Source of the DNA: Sipunculus nudus
Lineage: Eukaryota; Annelida; Sipuncula; Golfingiida; Sipunculidae
Direction: 5' to 3'
Assembly (NCBI GenBank): GCA_026874595.1
Contig: CM049316.1
Location: 4,478,339-4,542,338, forward strand
Length of the DNA stretch: 64,000 bases
Both the position numbers and the translations under genes were made by a program. This document shows, piece by piece, positions 1 through 12,800 of this stretch (position 1 is the stretch's first letter; each line of letters opens with the position of its first letter). Below the pieces are notes generated by a model that was not told the DNA's origin, ran no database searches, and saw only the letters and a list, made by a program, of their open reading frames with translations.

Positions 1-169
1 GATACTTTTAGCCCATGCACTGACTTGTCAGGTGTATAAAAAGAGCCAAGGTAAAAAGCAAGTCTGAGGAAGCATCAGCTAGACTAAACACGTCTTCCAA
101 CGATTTCTACGAGCCACATTCAGCCTCATTGTACATCCTCAGAGCACAAAGTGTCTCAATTTTATGTTC

Positions 170-660
170 ATTTCTTGTATATCCCAGTCAATCTGACTTA
201 TCAGTCTCTCAATATTTCTCTGATTTTTTTATTTTTTCTCTTATTCTATCTTTATTCCTCTCCTCTCTTGCTTTCCCCTTCTCGTTTTTCTTTCCCTCGA
301 GGCACGTTCTTCCTCCTCCTCCCCTTTCCCTTTTTCTTCTTTTCTATTTCTCTTCTTTATCTTCTATCCTATGTTTTTCCTCTTTTTCTAAAGTTAATTT
401 CATCCTCCTAGATTTTCTTTTCCCCCTGCTTTCTGTACATTTCTGTATTTCTCACTTGCTTTCTGCAATTCTTTCTCTCTTCTTCTGGTTGGACTCTTTT
501 CTTCCATCTGTTCCTCTTCCACTTTCCTATACCGGTATATTTTTTTTCTTTCCCATATCTTAATTTTGTTCTTCCACCTTCCTCTTTTCTTATTCTCCTT
601 TCTGTCTGCTTTCTACCATGAACACTTTTCTATCTTACTTTTTTTCCTTTTACCTATCTT
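170..660. repeat. Pyrimidine-rich low-complexity tract
   Basis: The plus strand is almost entirely C and T for about 490 bases, with very few purines. The long hydrophobic Ser/Leu/Phe reading frame across it is a by-product of this composition. It has no codon structure or domain and is not called as a gene. Confidence 0.85.
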
Positions 661-3600
661 TCTTCATAAAATACTTAAAGGAGTTAAAATAAAAAAAGAA
701 GAAACATGTCCAAAAATTTCACACATATAGTTCAATTTCTGTTCCAAGAAGAAATGCATTGAATATTTAAAATTTCATATGTCATAAGGTATAGCCTCAT
801 CTACCACAAATTCTACAGGACAGGTTTTATACTGTCTATGTGTTGATGACATAGTCCGACACAACATTTTGTTGAAGGCTCCAAGCATGAAAACACCAAC
901 CATATGAAATCTACTCAAATTGCAAATTATCTGCAGACCTTTGTAGACATGTTGTTGAGATGAGGTTCCTTCCACGGTTATCATTTGGTCAGATGAGGCA
1001 GGGACATCCCAATATGATCAACTTTCATACAGACAAGTTTTTGCATGTTCCTCAACTGTCCTTTTTATATTGTTTTTCATTTCCAGACAGCCTGGCTCAG
1101 CACGCTGAGTCATGGGGTAATTCTTTGTTCCACCATTGTTAAGCTCAGACTCCACTGGATTTCCAACTGATTGGGTGGCTTATTTCCATTTAGTTTCCAT
1201 TTCAGCCTCCACATTTGCATTCAAATAAATTCAAATTGAATAAGATCAGTCTCATCAAAAGAATCTGTATCTTTGTCTCGGCTGAAATATATTTCAACAC
1301 TCAAATAACAGTGAAAGGAATGGGTTAACCTTGGGAACCAAGAAACTGAAATTAAAAACTTCTAGCCTTAGTGACTTCCGTCTACTTATTTCCAAGTTCA
1401 TATCCTACTAGAGGCACAAACAGTAAAATTCATGTTAATGGTATAAATTATAAATTGTAACTTAAAGCTATACAAATTGTTTAAAGTTTAACCAAACCAT
1501 GTAAATATAAAAAAATGATTAAGGTAAGTCATTTTAATGTCATGAATATTAACTGAATACCATTGAAATGTTGTACTAACAGACTGAAAACAATGTTAAT
1601 ACTATAAATTTTATGTGAAAAACATGTAACTGCAGTGAATCTAACTGAATCTCAAAGACTGATATTTAATTATTTAATTCACTGCTAGTATTTTATTTTT
1701 ATTCTCACATTCATGCATGCAAAATTTTAAATCCACATTCCCTTGTTTTGTCAACTTGATCCTCGTTCAATAGCTCATGACATTTAGAAAATAATATCCT
1801 GATCTTTACAACAGAAACTGGATAATTTAGAAAACCAAATGTACAAAGTAATGAATTTGGAAAGACTTTATACAGCTCAAGAATGATTTACAAGGTGTTA
1901 CTAGGTGCAGTGTAGGTGTGTTCTTTTCTGTGGGTGGTACTTGACGTCAGGTATGTGTTTGTATGGCTGCTCTTGACTTTGTTTCTCTGGGCAGGCTGTT
2001 CCTAATGACAGCTGATCTCAATCAGATATTACCATGAGTTTCTTTTCTTTTAGTGTATTGTTCCATCATTCTTAAACTATAATTTTAACATAGAATTGGG
2101 ACAATTTCTATCTTATATGGATGAATTGAAGCCATCTTGTAATTTTTTCTTGTAGTTTTCTTGATTCAATGTGTATTAAGTACATGCAGACTACAGAAAT
2201 ATAAGATAAAATAAGATACTTTATTGCTATACATACTAAATAAAAGTATTAAATACAACAGTATTTGTCAAGACTAACTTGTTGTAAAAAATAAACTTAA
2301 GAAGAATAAATAAATAAATTCATAAATCGTATAAAATAAATTTTTGCCTACAGATTAGTTTTCCGCAAGGGATCTGTTTATTTCCTGGATAACTGACACG
2401 TTTTTGCTTGTTAGAAATCTTTTAGAATAACTTGGGAACGATCAATAATGACCTCCAGATTTCATTATTTGGAATAGATAGTGTGCTGGGTGATTATAAT
2501 CTTTCATTATAGCATTCATTACATGTCATTACACACTCCTTGTTTGTAATGTTGGAATCAAAAACAACAATCGTGGGTTTCAGTTTCAAATTACTTACAC
2601 GCTTGGCATACCTGTATATAGAATATCTGTTCTTCCCAAAGCTTATTTGTATATTATTTTTTATGATAATTTGAAATTTTAAAACTAATACACCTAAATT
2701 GTCACTACATGTTAACTGAACTCCAACAAAATAAATCAATGGAAAAATCAGCAGTGATTAAGCCTTTTTACATGGCAATGACAGTATAATCTGAATATGA
2801 TGTACAACCTTAAATTTAATTAATCAAAGTATATATATGACTTAATTGTTTTTCTCAAATGCAAGTATACTTCATGAAATTACATATTCTTGATGTAGTC
2901 ATTGATTTGTTGTTCTCAAATGCAAGTATACTTCCATGAAGTTACATATTCTTTTTGCAGTCATTAAGCGGTAACCTTCTGAGGGATGATGTAAACAAAA
3001 ACATGTCTGCCACTTGAAGGTGTTAAAAGCTCGGAGCAGAGTCATAATCAGAACTGTCACTGTAAAAGGAGGGTTGACACTGAACATGTCCACACATTAC
3101 AGTATGTGGGCGTAATGTATGAAAAACAAGCATATATGTGTCACTGTGTGGAGACTATACACTGACCTAATTCTTAGGGACTCAGTAAAAAGAGTATCAC
3201 AAACAAGACTATATCACTACAGAGCTTTTACATGTATCATAATTTTAGTGAAATGCAGGTTTATTGAGTCAAAATCCTCAAATTCTTCATGATTTCATAC
3301 AATTTGATGTTATCTGTCATGAAATTTTTAGGACTAAAATTTCATATTGTTCGAAATTGCAATAGTTTTTATTTGAATTTTTCTGCTTAGAAAAGTTTGC
3401 TACACTAAAGCTATATCATTTATTTCACTTTGCTTTCAAGCTTTTCTCAGAGTAACTGAAGTATCGTATCAGCTAATCCTCATCACTGCAACATCAATGT
3501 TATGTACCCAAATGTATCTGATCCCACCTAGGTTTGATGGCTTTTTCCTCACACTACCAAAAAGGGTCCCATTTTCACCCTGACGGGGTAGTGGTCAAAC

Positions 3601-4285
3601 ACAAAGCAAAGTAATCAGTTCTGAGCTGTCATAATCTTTGAATGCATGTACTGCTTGAGTAAATAGATACCCAACATGATGCCTGCACTTCTTGAACATA
3701 AATAAGTTCTGTTCATCCCCATTAGGAAGAAGATGACTTTAAGTGCTGTTTATCTATTTTTACCTGCTGACATTCAAAAGCAAAGGGTTTTTTTTCCATA
3801 CCAGCAACAGCATAAGCCAAGTGAAATTATTTTAAATGATCTCCTGTTGGCATCTCTTCTTGTTAAAGGCAATTAGCCAGAAAACTCCATTTAATTCAGC
3901 TGATCTCCAATTATCTTAATAAAAGTAAGGGCCTTGAAGTTCTTACAGAAAATTAAATTACTTTTCCTGGTCACAGATTAAGAAGAAAATGATTTTAGGA
4001 GTTAAGAAGTGGAAAAGTTGAAAAAGGCTTAACAATTTGACACATTAATTGATCAACATGTCCCTGAAACAAGGTCATTCTTCCCATTCAAGACCTGGTG
4101 TCTTGAGCTGTCCTCTAGCAAGATCTCAAGTGTCAGAGTTTCAATAATGATTATTTGACTATTAACAAATTATGCAGAGTTTAGAAGTGACTATTTTAGT
4201 TTTAGGCAATTATTCATACCTTAATTGTGTATATATGAAATCTTTGAACCACATAATGAATGAAGATATCTTAATTTTCCATTTT
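661..4285. other. AT-rich non-coding stretch
   Basis: I see no convincing exon or RNA gene here. The only internal structure is an imperfect tandem duplication of about 61 bp around 2847-2968, in which the block containing CTCAAATGCAAGTATAC occurs twice (from 2854 and 2915). The remainder is AT-rich sequence with short open frames only. Confidence 0.6.
2847..2968. repeat. Two-copy tandem duplication, ~61-bp unit
   Basis: Two adjacent copies share CTCAAATGCAAGTATACTT, then CATGAAATTACATATTCT-like sequence. They differ by scattered substitutions and one inserted base, so the duplication is not very recent. Confidence 0.85.
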
Positions 4286-4893
4286 ATTTTTAGCTCAGCT
4301 GACTATAAGTCATCTGAGCTATAGTCGTGGTCCATTGTCCGTCGTCCGTCCGTCTGTCCGTCCGTCCGTCTGTCCGTAGATGTGGCACGTTTTGAAACTG
4401 TAAGACCTAGGAATCCAAAATTCAGCACAATGTTAGATGTCCCCAAGATCTCCTACCAAGCCGAAAACTGGGTCTTTGCGACTTCGTTCCTTTGAGAAAT
4501 TAAAGAAAAACCTCAATTTTTTATTAAAATCCTATTTTCACACTTCAGGACTGCCTAATATCAAAACCACTCATCTGTTTTTCCTCATATTTACCATAAA
4601 TATTTCTCTATATAGTTCCTATGTACATGCCAGAAATTAAGTCTGTAAAGTATAAATTCTGTAAGTTATTGGCCCAAACATAATGGACTTTGTAAAAAAT
4701 CAGGAAAAATAATAACTCCCTTAAAATGAAAAATTTTGAAACTAGAGTCTATTTTCTCAAGTATATAACTATGTTTAATTAAGATTCAATTGTTTACCCA
4801 AAATTAGATATGAATTTTGTAAATTTTTTAAGTTATTAGCATAAAAAAAAAATTAGTACCTTAAATTTTGCCCAACTTTGACCATGGCACGTT
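4286..4893 (-). mobile_element. Family B interspersed repeat, copy 1
   Basis: On the minus strand this copy ends in a GGAC-type simple repeat (4337-4377), a hairpin made of CTCAGATGACTTATAGTCAG-like sequence, and then CTGAGCTAAAAAT. This is the same terminus as family C elements. The body matches 57180-57787 in the opposite orientation, including a short conceptual peptide ending in the residues SSYVHARN. The shared peptide reflects shared repeat ancestry rather than coding. The other boundary is not defined. Confidence 0.8.
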
Positions 4894-5443
4894 TTTTTCC
4901 TGTAAGCACCATTGATTTAATTTTCACAGCATGTAATCATAAATATTTAGTTTGTCTAAATCTGAAATTTGAAAATAAAAGCTTGAAAATTAAGCTAGTT
5001 ATTGATTTTTTTTTTCTGTAGTCACTTGCTTTGATTACAGATGCAGGGTCCCACTCCAGGTCACTGGAAGTCAGCTATGCCAGGGTTTCTGATTTGTTAC
5101 AGTCACTGGGGAAGATCCCCTGCTGTGACTGGTGTACAGTTATTCTCATATGAATCAACTTATATATTCAGATATATATGTTAAATTGGAAATGTATAGA
5201 AATATAAACTTAAATTAGAAAATAATTGATGTGATAAAAAATCAGGATTTAATACAAACATTTGTTCATTATTTTCCTGCCTCAGCAGAATTTGAGATCA
5301 GGCTTTTTTTTGCCCTGTTTTATGTTGTTAATTAGCTATATTTCAGCTGTATACATTTCATGAAAAAAATACATATATAATTAAAAATATATATTATGCA
5401 AAAAAATAGATTCAGTTGAACAAATGTGTAAACTACTGAAATG

Positions 5444-5725
5444 TCAACAGTTAATCGAAAAACCAACTAATGATCATGGTAATAGTACAGATCATTTGTT
5501 CACAAACTGCTCACATGCTTTAGTTTCAACATAAGGAAACACATGGTCAGGTCACAAAATATTTTTTGCAACAATTTCTTGCTCATCAATACAAACCAAT
5601 CATATAAACCAACCATGGCCTTTATTACCTCTTCCTCTTACACTTTATCTCCATTAGATATTATTTTAGATTTTTACCTTCAAGGTTAACGTCAGCTGAG
5701 CACAGTGACCCATAGGTCCCTTGTT
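5444..5725 (+). mobile_element. Helentron-like 3' end with decayed endonuclease remnant, copy 1
   Basis: Reading plus from about 5448, the translation resembles the C-terminal part of a non-LTR-type AP endonuclease. It has a QLIEKPTN stretch, then a DLIFTN-like stretch (here DHLFTN), then a W-S-D-H-type motif (here WSGHK), and an ATIS stretch. An in-frame stop and substitutions break it. It is followed at 5691-5725 by GTCAGCTGAGC, a palindromic GACCCATAGGTC and CTTGTT, which is the reverse complement of the family C/B terminus. The same assembly occurs inverted at 45330-45622. Helentrons (a Helitron class) are known to carry a C-terminal endonuclease of this kind, so I infer the decayed 3' end of such an element. 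The alternative is a LINE fragment caught next to an unrelated terminus. Confidence 0.6.
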
Positions 5726-7003
5726 TTATATAGGTCCTTGCATGTGGCCCTATCTACTGACTGATTATAAACCTGGCCATATGATATGATTTTTAAGTAG
5801 TCAGTAGCTAGGCCTTCCTTAATTTTAGTTTTCTATGATTAGGGGACACGACCTGTAGATTCAAGATGCAGGATTTATTGTTTGCCAAAGACAGTTAAGA
5901 CTCAACATATACCTTCACACGCAAACAATAGAGGAGCACTCAATACGAAAGAAATAGTTTAAAAATGGTCAAGTCCAAATGTATGTTTTACCACTGTTCA
6001 AGCTCCAACTGGCAAGAATTTAATGCACATATATCACATAGTATCAACATATAACGAGAAACAGAATGAGGTCCTTTGTCAGACAGAAAGGAAAGAGATT
6101 GCTAGGGTTCAGGCATGTCCCATACAATGTCCCCATGTCATCATAAATAAAAGGGTGATGCCAGAGCACTTGAGAAAAGAAGGATATATATATCCCCCTT
6201 GTCATAAAACCTTGTTCCTGCCCAAAAAATGCCCAATATCTGTCACGCAATGCACCTCCATATGATGTAGGTTAACCCCCAGTCTTGATTCAACATGTGA
6301 CATCAACACAACGAAGCCAATCGCCAAATCCATATATTCCTGTCTCTAAGTGGTTTTATGGTTATTATCACTTGTAGACTTGCTCCCTCTCTCATGGTTA
6401 TTATCACTTGTAGACTTGCTCCCTCTCTCAATCAGTTGCACTTGGACATCTTCAGAATCTCTATCATCAAATCCCCATTCATGAAAATCATATTTCAAAG
6501 TGAGCATTATAATTGTAAGTCATAATCATATTATTGTGTACGTTTATAAAATTTTAAAGTCCCAAAAAGAATAAAAATCATCACAATACTTTGATCTTTG
6601 CTGTGCATTTTTCAATGGGTCTCTTTTTCTTTTTGCTCTCTTTTCAATTTACTCACCCTCTTTTTACAACATACTTATATCTTTTTTTTGTGGCGGTAAC
6701 CGCCTCCATTTTTTAAGTGCTAACTTATCTACGTATATGTACATCTGCAAAATTCCATTCAAGTTTTGGACTTTGTGACAGGGCAGTATCACACACTTCC
6801 TCTCATTTTATATTAAGACATCAACTTGGCCCGGTGACTACTGCACCTTCAGGTCCTCGGTATGTGTAACCATCCCCATTGGTGGGTCATATACCAAAGA
6901 GGAACCCCCATAAGGCCATTTATTTATGAGTGAAACACGACCATTGAGCACGGCCTTCCCATTAAGCCTGCAGAGCACTCACCCTGGGTGGGGGCAAACC
7001 ATG
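5726..7003. other. Non-coding stretch with possible SINE body
   Basis: No gene is visible. It holds a 36-bp direct duplication at 6359-6430. At about 6800-7003 there is a more GC-balanced block that looks like interspersed repeat. It abuts the left end of a family C element and may be the partner of the tRNA-like head beyond the element's right end. Confidence 0.5.
6359..6430. repeat. 36-bp tandem duplication, two copies
   Basis: GTTATTATCACTTGTAGACT followed by TGCTCCCTCTCTCATG occurs at 6361 and again at 6397 with no mismatches that I can see, so it is a recent duplication. Confidence 0.95.
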
Positions 7004-7004
7004 A

Positions 7005-9771
7005 ACAAGTGACCCATGGGTCATGTCGCTCAGCTGACTGGGAAGAGATTCGCTAAAGGAAATTTTATCATCAGAATGGTAGCATATACCCATTCAACTG
7101 AAGCATCAAACAGATTAACCAACAGGCCAAGATTTAGTCTGTATTTATATATCTCAAAAATAGAGAAAAAATGTGTAAACTTTAAAAACTAGAATACGGG
7201 TAGCCGACAAGTGACTATGTGTATCCGCCAAAATCAGAGTGGAACGGTTGAAGTGAGGCATGGATTGAGTGGCAAGGGGAAATAGAGTAAGGTATGTTGC
7301 ATATTAGCATGGATGTCTGCAGCCTAAATGTGTATGTAGGTTGTGCCACCTACCACAAATCCAGAAAGCTGTCCAAGTTGTATACATATGCAAAATTTTA
7401 GGCAGAAAAGTCAAACCAATACATGTATATGAGTGATTTTAGCCGACGGCAGACAAACAGACACACGCTGTGCAAAAATGGTTGCAGGTGGCCCCTCCAG
7501 TTTTGTGTATGATAAAGACCTATGTGAGATCTATACACATGCAAAATTTTGGCCCAATCGTTCAAACAGTTCCCGAGATATGAGCTCGGATGTCTGCAGC
7601 ATAAACTAGAATGTAGGTGGCGCCACCTGTCATAAAATCAAGAAAGCTATCCAGGATGTATAAAACTGCAAAATTTTAGGCAGATATGTCAAACCACTGC
7701 CGAGATATGAGTGACATTATCCCACATCAGAAAACAGACAGACGCTGTGCAAAAATGGTTGCAGGTGGCGCCACCAGTTTTGCGTATGATAAAGAGCTAT
7801 GTGAGATCTATACACATGCAAAATTTTGGCCCAATCGGTCAAACGGTTCCTGAGATATGAGCTCGGATGTGATCAGCGTGAACGTGAATGTAGGTGGCGC
7901 CATCTGTCATAAAATCAAGAAAGCTATCCTGGATGTATATGCATGCCGAATTTCAGGTGAATTAGTCAATTCACTGCAGAGATAAGAGTGATTTTAACCC
8001 AAGGCAGATGAACAGATGGACACTGTGCAAACATGGTTACAGGTGGCGCCACCATTTTTGTGTATGTTATAAAGCAATCCAAGGGCTACATTTGTATAAA
8101 TTTTATTTCCTGATTGGTCAATCGGTTCCCGAGATATAAGGGTTTATGTGTGGAAACAGATGCACAAATGGACGCTGGATAGAGGGGAAAGGTCAGAGGT
8201 CAACACAAATTGGTTAGGCACTTGTTCACATGTGACTCGATAATTGGTGCAAGTTTCGGAAAAATCGGTCCATTTTTCTCAGAGGAGCTCTCTCGAAACA
8301 AACATGGCGGCGGCGGAGGAACCCGGTCAAAAACATAGTATCTGCAAAACTTCGTTTTGGAGGATACAAAAATACAGGTGGCTCCACCAGTCTGCAGAAA
8401 CTAATAAAAACACTTAATGGTCAATATCCATGCAAAGAATCATGATTATCTTCGCATTAGTTGTTCAGATACTTCAGCTTTTGTATCAAATTGTCCATTA
8501 TTCTGAGGGATACTTCAGAGTCCTATAGCTTGAAGGATATGGGTAACAGAGACCTAATTTCAAGTTTCCACAGGCGCTCTTCATGGGTCTCCCTGTGTGT
8601 CAAGAATGAAGATTCTAGGTCCAGTTTTTATGATTTGTGCCCTGTTAACAGATGTTCATATCTTTAAAGGTCTCAAAAATAGAGGAAAAATTTGAAAAAA
8701 AAAACCCGAACAAATACATGTTGTGCAACCAGTCTGCAGGAACTGATGGAACACCTCTTGATCAATATGTATGCCAAAAATCATGACCATCAGTGATGTT
8801 GTTATTGAGATATTGAAGTTTTTGTATGAAATTTTTGACTACTCTGTGGGGTACTTTGGGGCCCCATAGCTCGAAGGATATGGGTAACAGAGACCTAATT
8901 TCTGGTTTCCATGGAGACTTTTCATATGTCTCTCAGTGTATCGAGAATGAAGATTCTAGGTCTAATCTTTACTATTTGTGCCATGCTAACAGATGACAGC
9001 ATCCTTAAAGGTCTCAAAAATAGAGGAAAAAATAGTAAAAAACGAACAATACAGGTGGCGCCACCAGTCTGCAGTAACTGATTGAACATCTCATGATCAA
9101 TATGTATGCCAAAAATCATGACCATCAGTGATGTAGTTATTGAGATATTGAAGTTTTTGTATGAAATTTTTGACTACTCTGGGGGGTATTATGGGGCCCC
9201 ATATCTCGATGGATATGGGTAACAGAGACCTAATTTCTGGTTTCCATGGAGACTTTTCATAGGTCTCTCAGTGTGTCAAGAATGAAGATTCTAGGTGCAG
9301 TTGTTACGATTTATGCGACGTTAACAGATGACAGCATCCGTTAAGGTCTCAAAATTAGAGGAAGAAATCGTAAAAAATTCAAACAATATAGGTGGCGCCA
9401 CCAGTCTGCAGGAACTGACGGAACATCTCATGATCAATATGTATGCCAAAAATCATGACCATCAGTGATGTAGTTATTGAGATATTGAAGTTTTTGTATG
9501 AAATTTTTGACTACTCTGTGGGGTACTTTGGGGCCCCATAGCTCGAAGGATATGGGTAACAGAGACCTAATTTCTGGTTTCCAAGGAGATTTTTCATGGA
9601 CCTCTCAGAATCTCAAGTTACAAGGTTCTAGGTCCAGCAGTTACGATTTGTGCCTGGTTAACGGGCAGACGGACAGACAGACGGACAGACGGACAGACAG
9701 ACGGACAGACGGACGAAGGACAAAGAGTGATCGCTATAGCTCTGATGACTTTCAGTCAGCTGAGCTAAAAA
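7005..9771 (+). mobile_element. Family C Helentron-like non-autonomous element C1
   Basis: The left end is ACAAG plus the palindrome GACCCATGGGTC and then the 11-mer GCTCAGCTGAC (7028-7038). The right end is a GGAC/AGAC simple repeat (about 9662-9721), then GTCAGCTGAGC (9755-9765), which is the exact reverse complement of the 11-mer, then TAAAAAT. The interior is a mosaic. It has monomers shared with family A (7190-8250), a CpG-rich segment with an ATG (8245-8345), and four C-type tandem monomers of about 338 bp (8400-9660). The monomers carry the phrase GTAACAGAGACCTAATTT at 8542, 8884, 9218 and 9556. No transposase is encoded, so mobility would depend on proteins in trans. The class assignment is inferred from architecture. 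Confidence 0.8.
8303..8416 (+). pseudogene. Possible captured first-exon fragment (ATG in CpG-rich context)
   Basis: AAACAAACATGGCGGCGGCG opens a 37-codon frame starting Met-Ala-Ala-Ala-Glu-Glu-Pro-Gly. This is typical of metazoan first exons and sits in otherwise AT-rich repeat sequence. The ATG overlaps a perfect YY1-type motif (CCGCCATGTT on the minus strand). The frame soon runs into element monomer sequence and stops at 8414-8416. I infer a host 5'-UTR and start-codon fragment picked up by the element. It is not a functional gene, and the donor gene is unknown. Confidence 0.35.
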
Positions 9772-9772
9772 T

Positions 9773-9861
9773 CTCACCGCCTTGGCTGAGATTCAAATTA
9801 ACTCACTATCTCCAAGCTTTGAGTAATATGCTCTACCCTTGAGCCACAGAAGCCAGTTACA
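9773..9861 (-). repeat. tRNA-derived SINE head (degenerate)
   Basis: On the minus strand, TGGCTCAAGGGTAGAGCA fits a pol III A box. TTTGAATCTC, about 45 bases further on, fits a degenerate B box (GGTTCGANTCC type). The tRNA-like part runs directly into the terminus of element C1 at 9771, so the SINE body is missing here. It is not a functional tRNA, because paired arms are not preserved. Confidence 0.5.
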
Positions 9862-12800
9862 TACTAACACCTAAATATGTTCTACTGACACATTTTTAAA
9901 TGACCATCACATACCCCTGTTTTTAAAATGTCAGCACCTCTGTCTCGCATATTAATTAATGCATATTAACATGACACTCCATAGATGAGAGAATAGTGGG
10001 TGCATTAAATAATATAACAGGACATAAATTCCTTCAAAACTAGGATGAGAAGGATCTAGGTATTGCCAATGAATAGATGTCCATAATATTTATGGATGAA
10101 TTGACATTTCCTATGGCACAAAGGATCTGTGGAATAAGGGTGGAGAAATAAAATCAGGTTCACCACACATAAAATTCTAAAACTTTATTACACACACCTG
10201 AATATGATAAGTTATTTTGAAACATTATCCTTTTGAGGAACAGGATTACACATGAGCCCATACAGGATTATACAGACATAAGCATGTCTGCAAACAAATT
10301 GAAGGATTTTCTGTTCTGCTAACAACTGATGGTGATTTGGACAAAACCTGTCCCTACTTCTTTTTCTGTCTCTAAGGCCTCATTTTATGTTAATTAATTA
10401 AATTACAAATTGCATGATTTTATTTCTTTTGAGCATAACACATCTGGTGAAGTATTATTAATTTAAACCAAAAAAATCAATTTTCATTATTTGAAAGCAA
10501 ATTAAATAGGGTTTTTTATGAGAAAAACGTATTGAAAAAAAAAGACCCAATAAAATCTTGATGGTTTCTTGTAATTGAAGGTATCAGCCAACCATATAAG
10601 TAAAAAAATTACAAGAAAGGAATAATCAGAAAGCACAATGTTTGAAGCACAACATCATGCCTGAAGCACAACATCTCACCATGGCAGACTGTAGTGTTGA
10701 TTGCCCCACTCGACATAGAGAGAACGGAACATAAGTTACACGATAAGTCAACAGCTCGAGTGAGTGCCCAACCACAATATAAATCCTGACATCTGACATT
10801 TACAGTAGTCAAAGAATCCACCAAACAGGCAAAGAGTTTTTCATCTCTAACATTAACAGTGAGTAAAGAATTCACAAAACCCACAAGAGATGTAAGGGTT
10901 CCCTAGGAATTTGTTAATGTATAACACGTTACATTGATTTTTCTACCGGACAGATTCTGCTGATAAAAGTACCACCATGCAAGTGGTTAACAATTACATG
11001 AACCGAATGACTGACACTGGGCGAGATGGCCATTCAGTAAAGCTGACAGACTTTGTAGTGATGGTGGCAGGAAGTAGTGCCAGAGCTGCAGCTACTAAGT
11101 CACATTATCCAAGCGAGCTGTCAATTACTGACAAAGGCTGCATGGCTGTGGTTAGGGAAATATCTCACGCATTGAGGAGCAGTTGAAATCTGGCCAATAG
11201 GTCACATTACCCATACAAACTCACAAATCCTGGCAAACTTTACATGACTGTGGTTTTGAAAAAACTAAAGCCTTAATTCCTAGCTCAAACCAATCCTTAA
11301 ACAAATAATAGCTAAATATAAATAACAAGGCATATACAAATTGTTATCAGACAGAAGTCTGACAGACCCAAAAAAGCTATAATCATACCAAGTCTGACAA
11401 ACACACAAAACTTAAATGTCTGACTATACCCCTAAAATCTTTAATTTTTTCTTAGTCTGACAAAACACCTAACTACAAACCTAACAAATTCATACAAATT
11501 TAGAATTTATCATTAAAGGGATCAACAGGTTCACTTACATTACGCATACACTGCTTAAACAAAGGAGTAAACTTATCTTTGTTGTGAAATGAATACAACA
11601 CAGAATTAATCATTTCAATTACTAAACCATTTTGTTTCTATTTCAGGGTGTAATTAACCCAGATTGACACCAAAAGGCTGACCCTGCATGATTGACCACA
11701 GTCCTAGAAGAACACCGCAGACAACTTAACTGTTCACGTTTTTGGACCTTCCTGATGTCAAGAAAAACAAGAGACAACAAATGCAACAGACAAGTGAGGA
11801 AAGCTAAGTCCTCCGTATCCTATTGCTGACAACTCCCTGTGGCCGGGGCATAATGGGTTTATTGTCTGTACCTTGGTGATAGCACAGAAAACCTGTGAGA
11901 TCCAGCAGTGATTTGTGTGGTTAGATTTTTATACTAGACACTTGGGATCTGGCCGCTTAATGAATTCCAACTGAGCCAAATACTGGCAAACTGTTGGGGC
12001 GGCCAATAAAATGAACCTACTGATGTGTCTATTAATCCATCCATCGAACCCTTAAGACCCAGACTACCATTTAGCTCATCACAGATGGGAACTTTTGAAG
12101 CTTTCTTCCCCAAATAAGACACCAGGTCTTCCTGTTAAACACAAGAAATATGAGAAGAAAAACCAAACCCTTTACTAATCCTGCAGTTGTTTGATGACAG
12201 CAAGTGATTCTAAGGTATGGGCTCTGACGATAAACATTTTTCACTGAAGCTGTCCTGCTGGAAATATTTTCAGTCTCTGAGTTAAATGGAAAATTAATTA
12301 TTCAAATATGCAGTGGGTGGTCCTTCAAAAACTCTGAAAAAAGGACCAGTATCCATCAAACAGAAAAAATACCAACAAGGATAATTTCTAACCATTTAAA
12401 CTTCCAAGATATATGACCAGAAGACTAAGCAAGAGCTACAAGAATAAATTGCCAAAGTAAAAAGAGGAAAGGCCCAAGACAATATTTTTTTCTGTTGCTC
12501 TGGACGGAATCCTAGAAGCTGTTTACAGTTCAATGACCAACTTTCAGCTACTTGTTCTGATGCTGCATCCTGCAACAGTGCTGTGACTGGACAAGTTGAG
12601 AAAAGGAACTCTTTGACTGGCCCAAGGGCTGAAGCCTGAAACATCTAGCTGGTGCACAGCTTAAGTATCCTGTCAAGCTAAAGTCTCAGAAGAGAGTTCA
12701 GCCTCTGAGATCCAGGTGACAGACAGAAAAAAGAAATTCAGGTCACTAAATCTCCACTATCAAGCAAACGTCATCCCTCCCTGTCAAGGGAGTGTAAATT

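Noticed and set aside
129-563. Long hydrophobic open frame near the left edge
   Set aside because: Produced by a CT-only low-complexity strand. There is no domain or codon signal.
10977-11186. Plus-strand open frame of 69 codons upstream of the GPCR
   Set aside because: No family resemblance or splice context. Length is within chance expectation for the interval.
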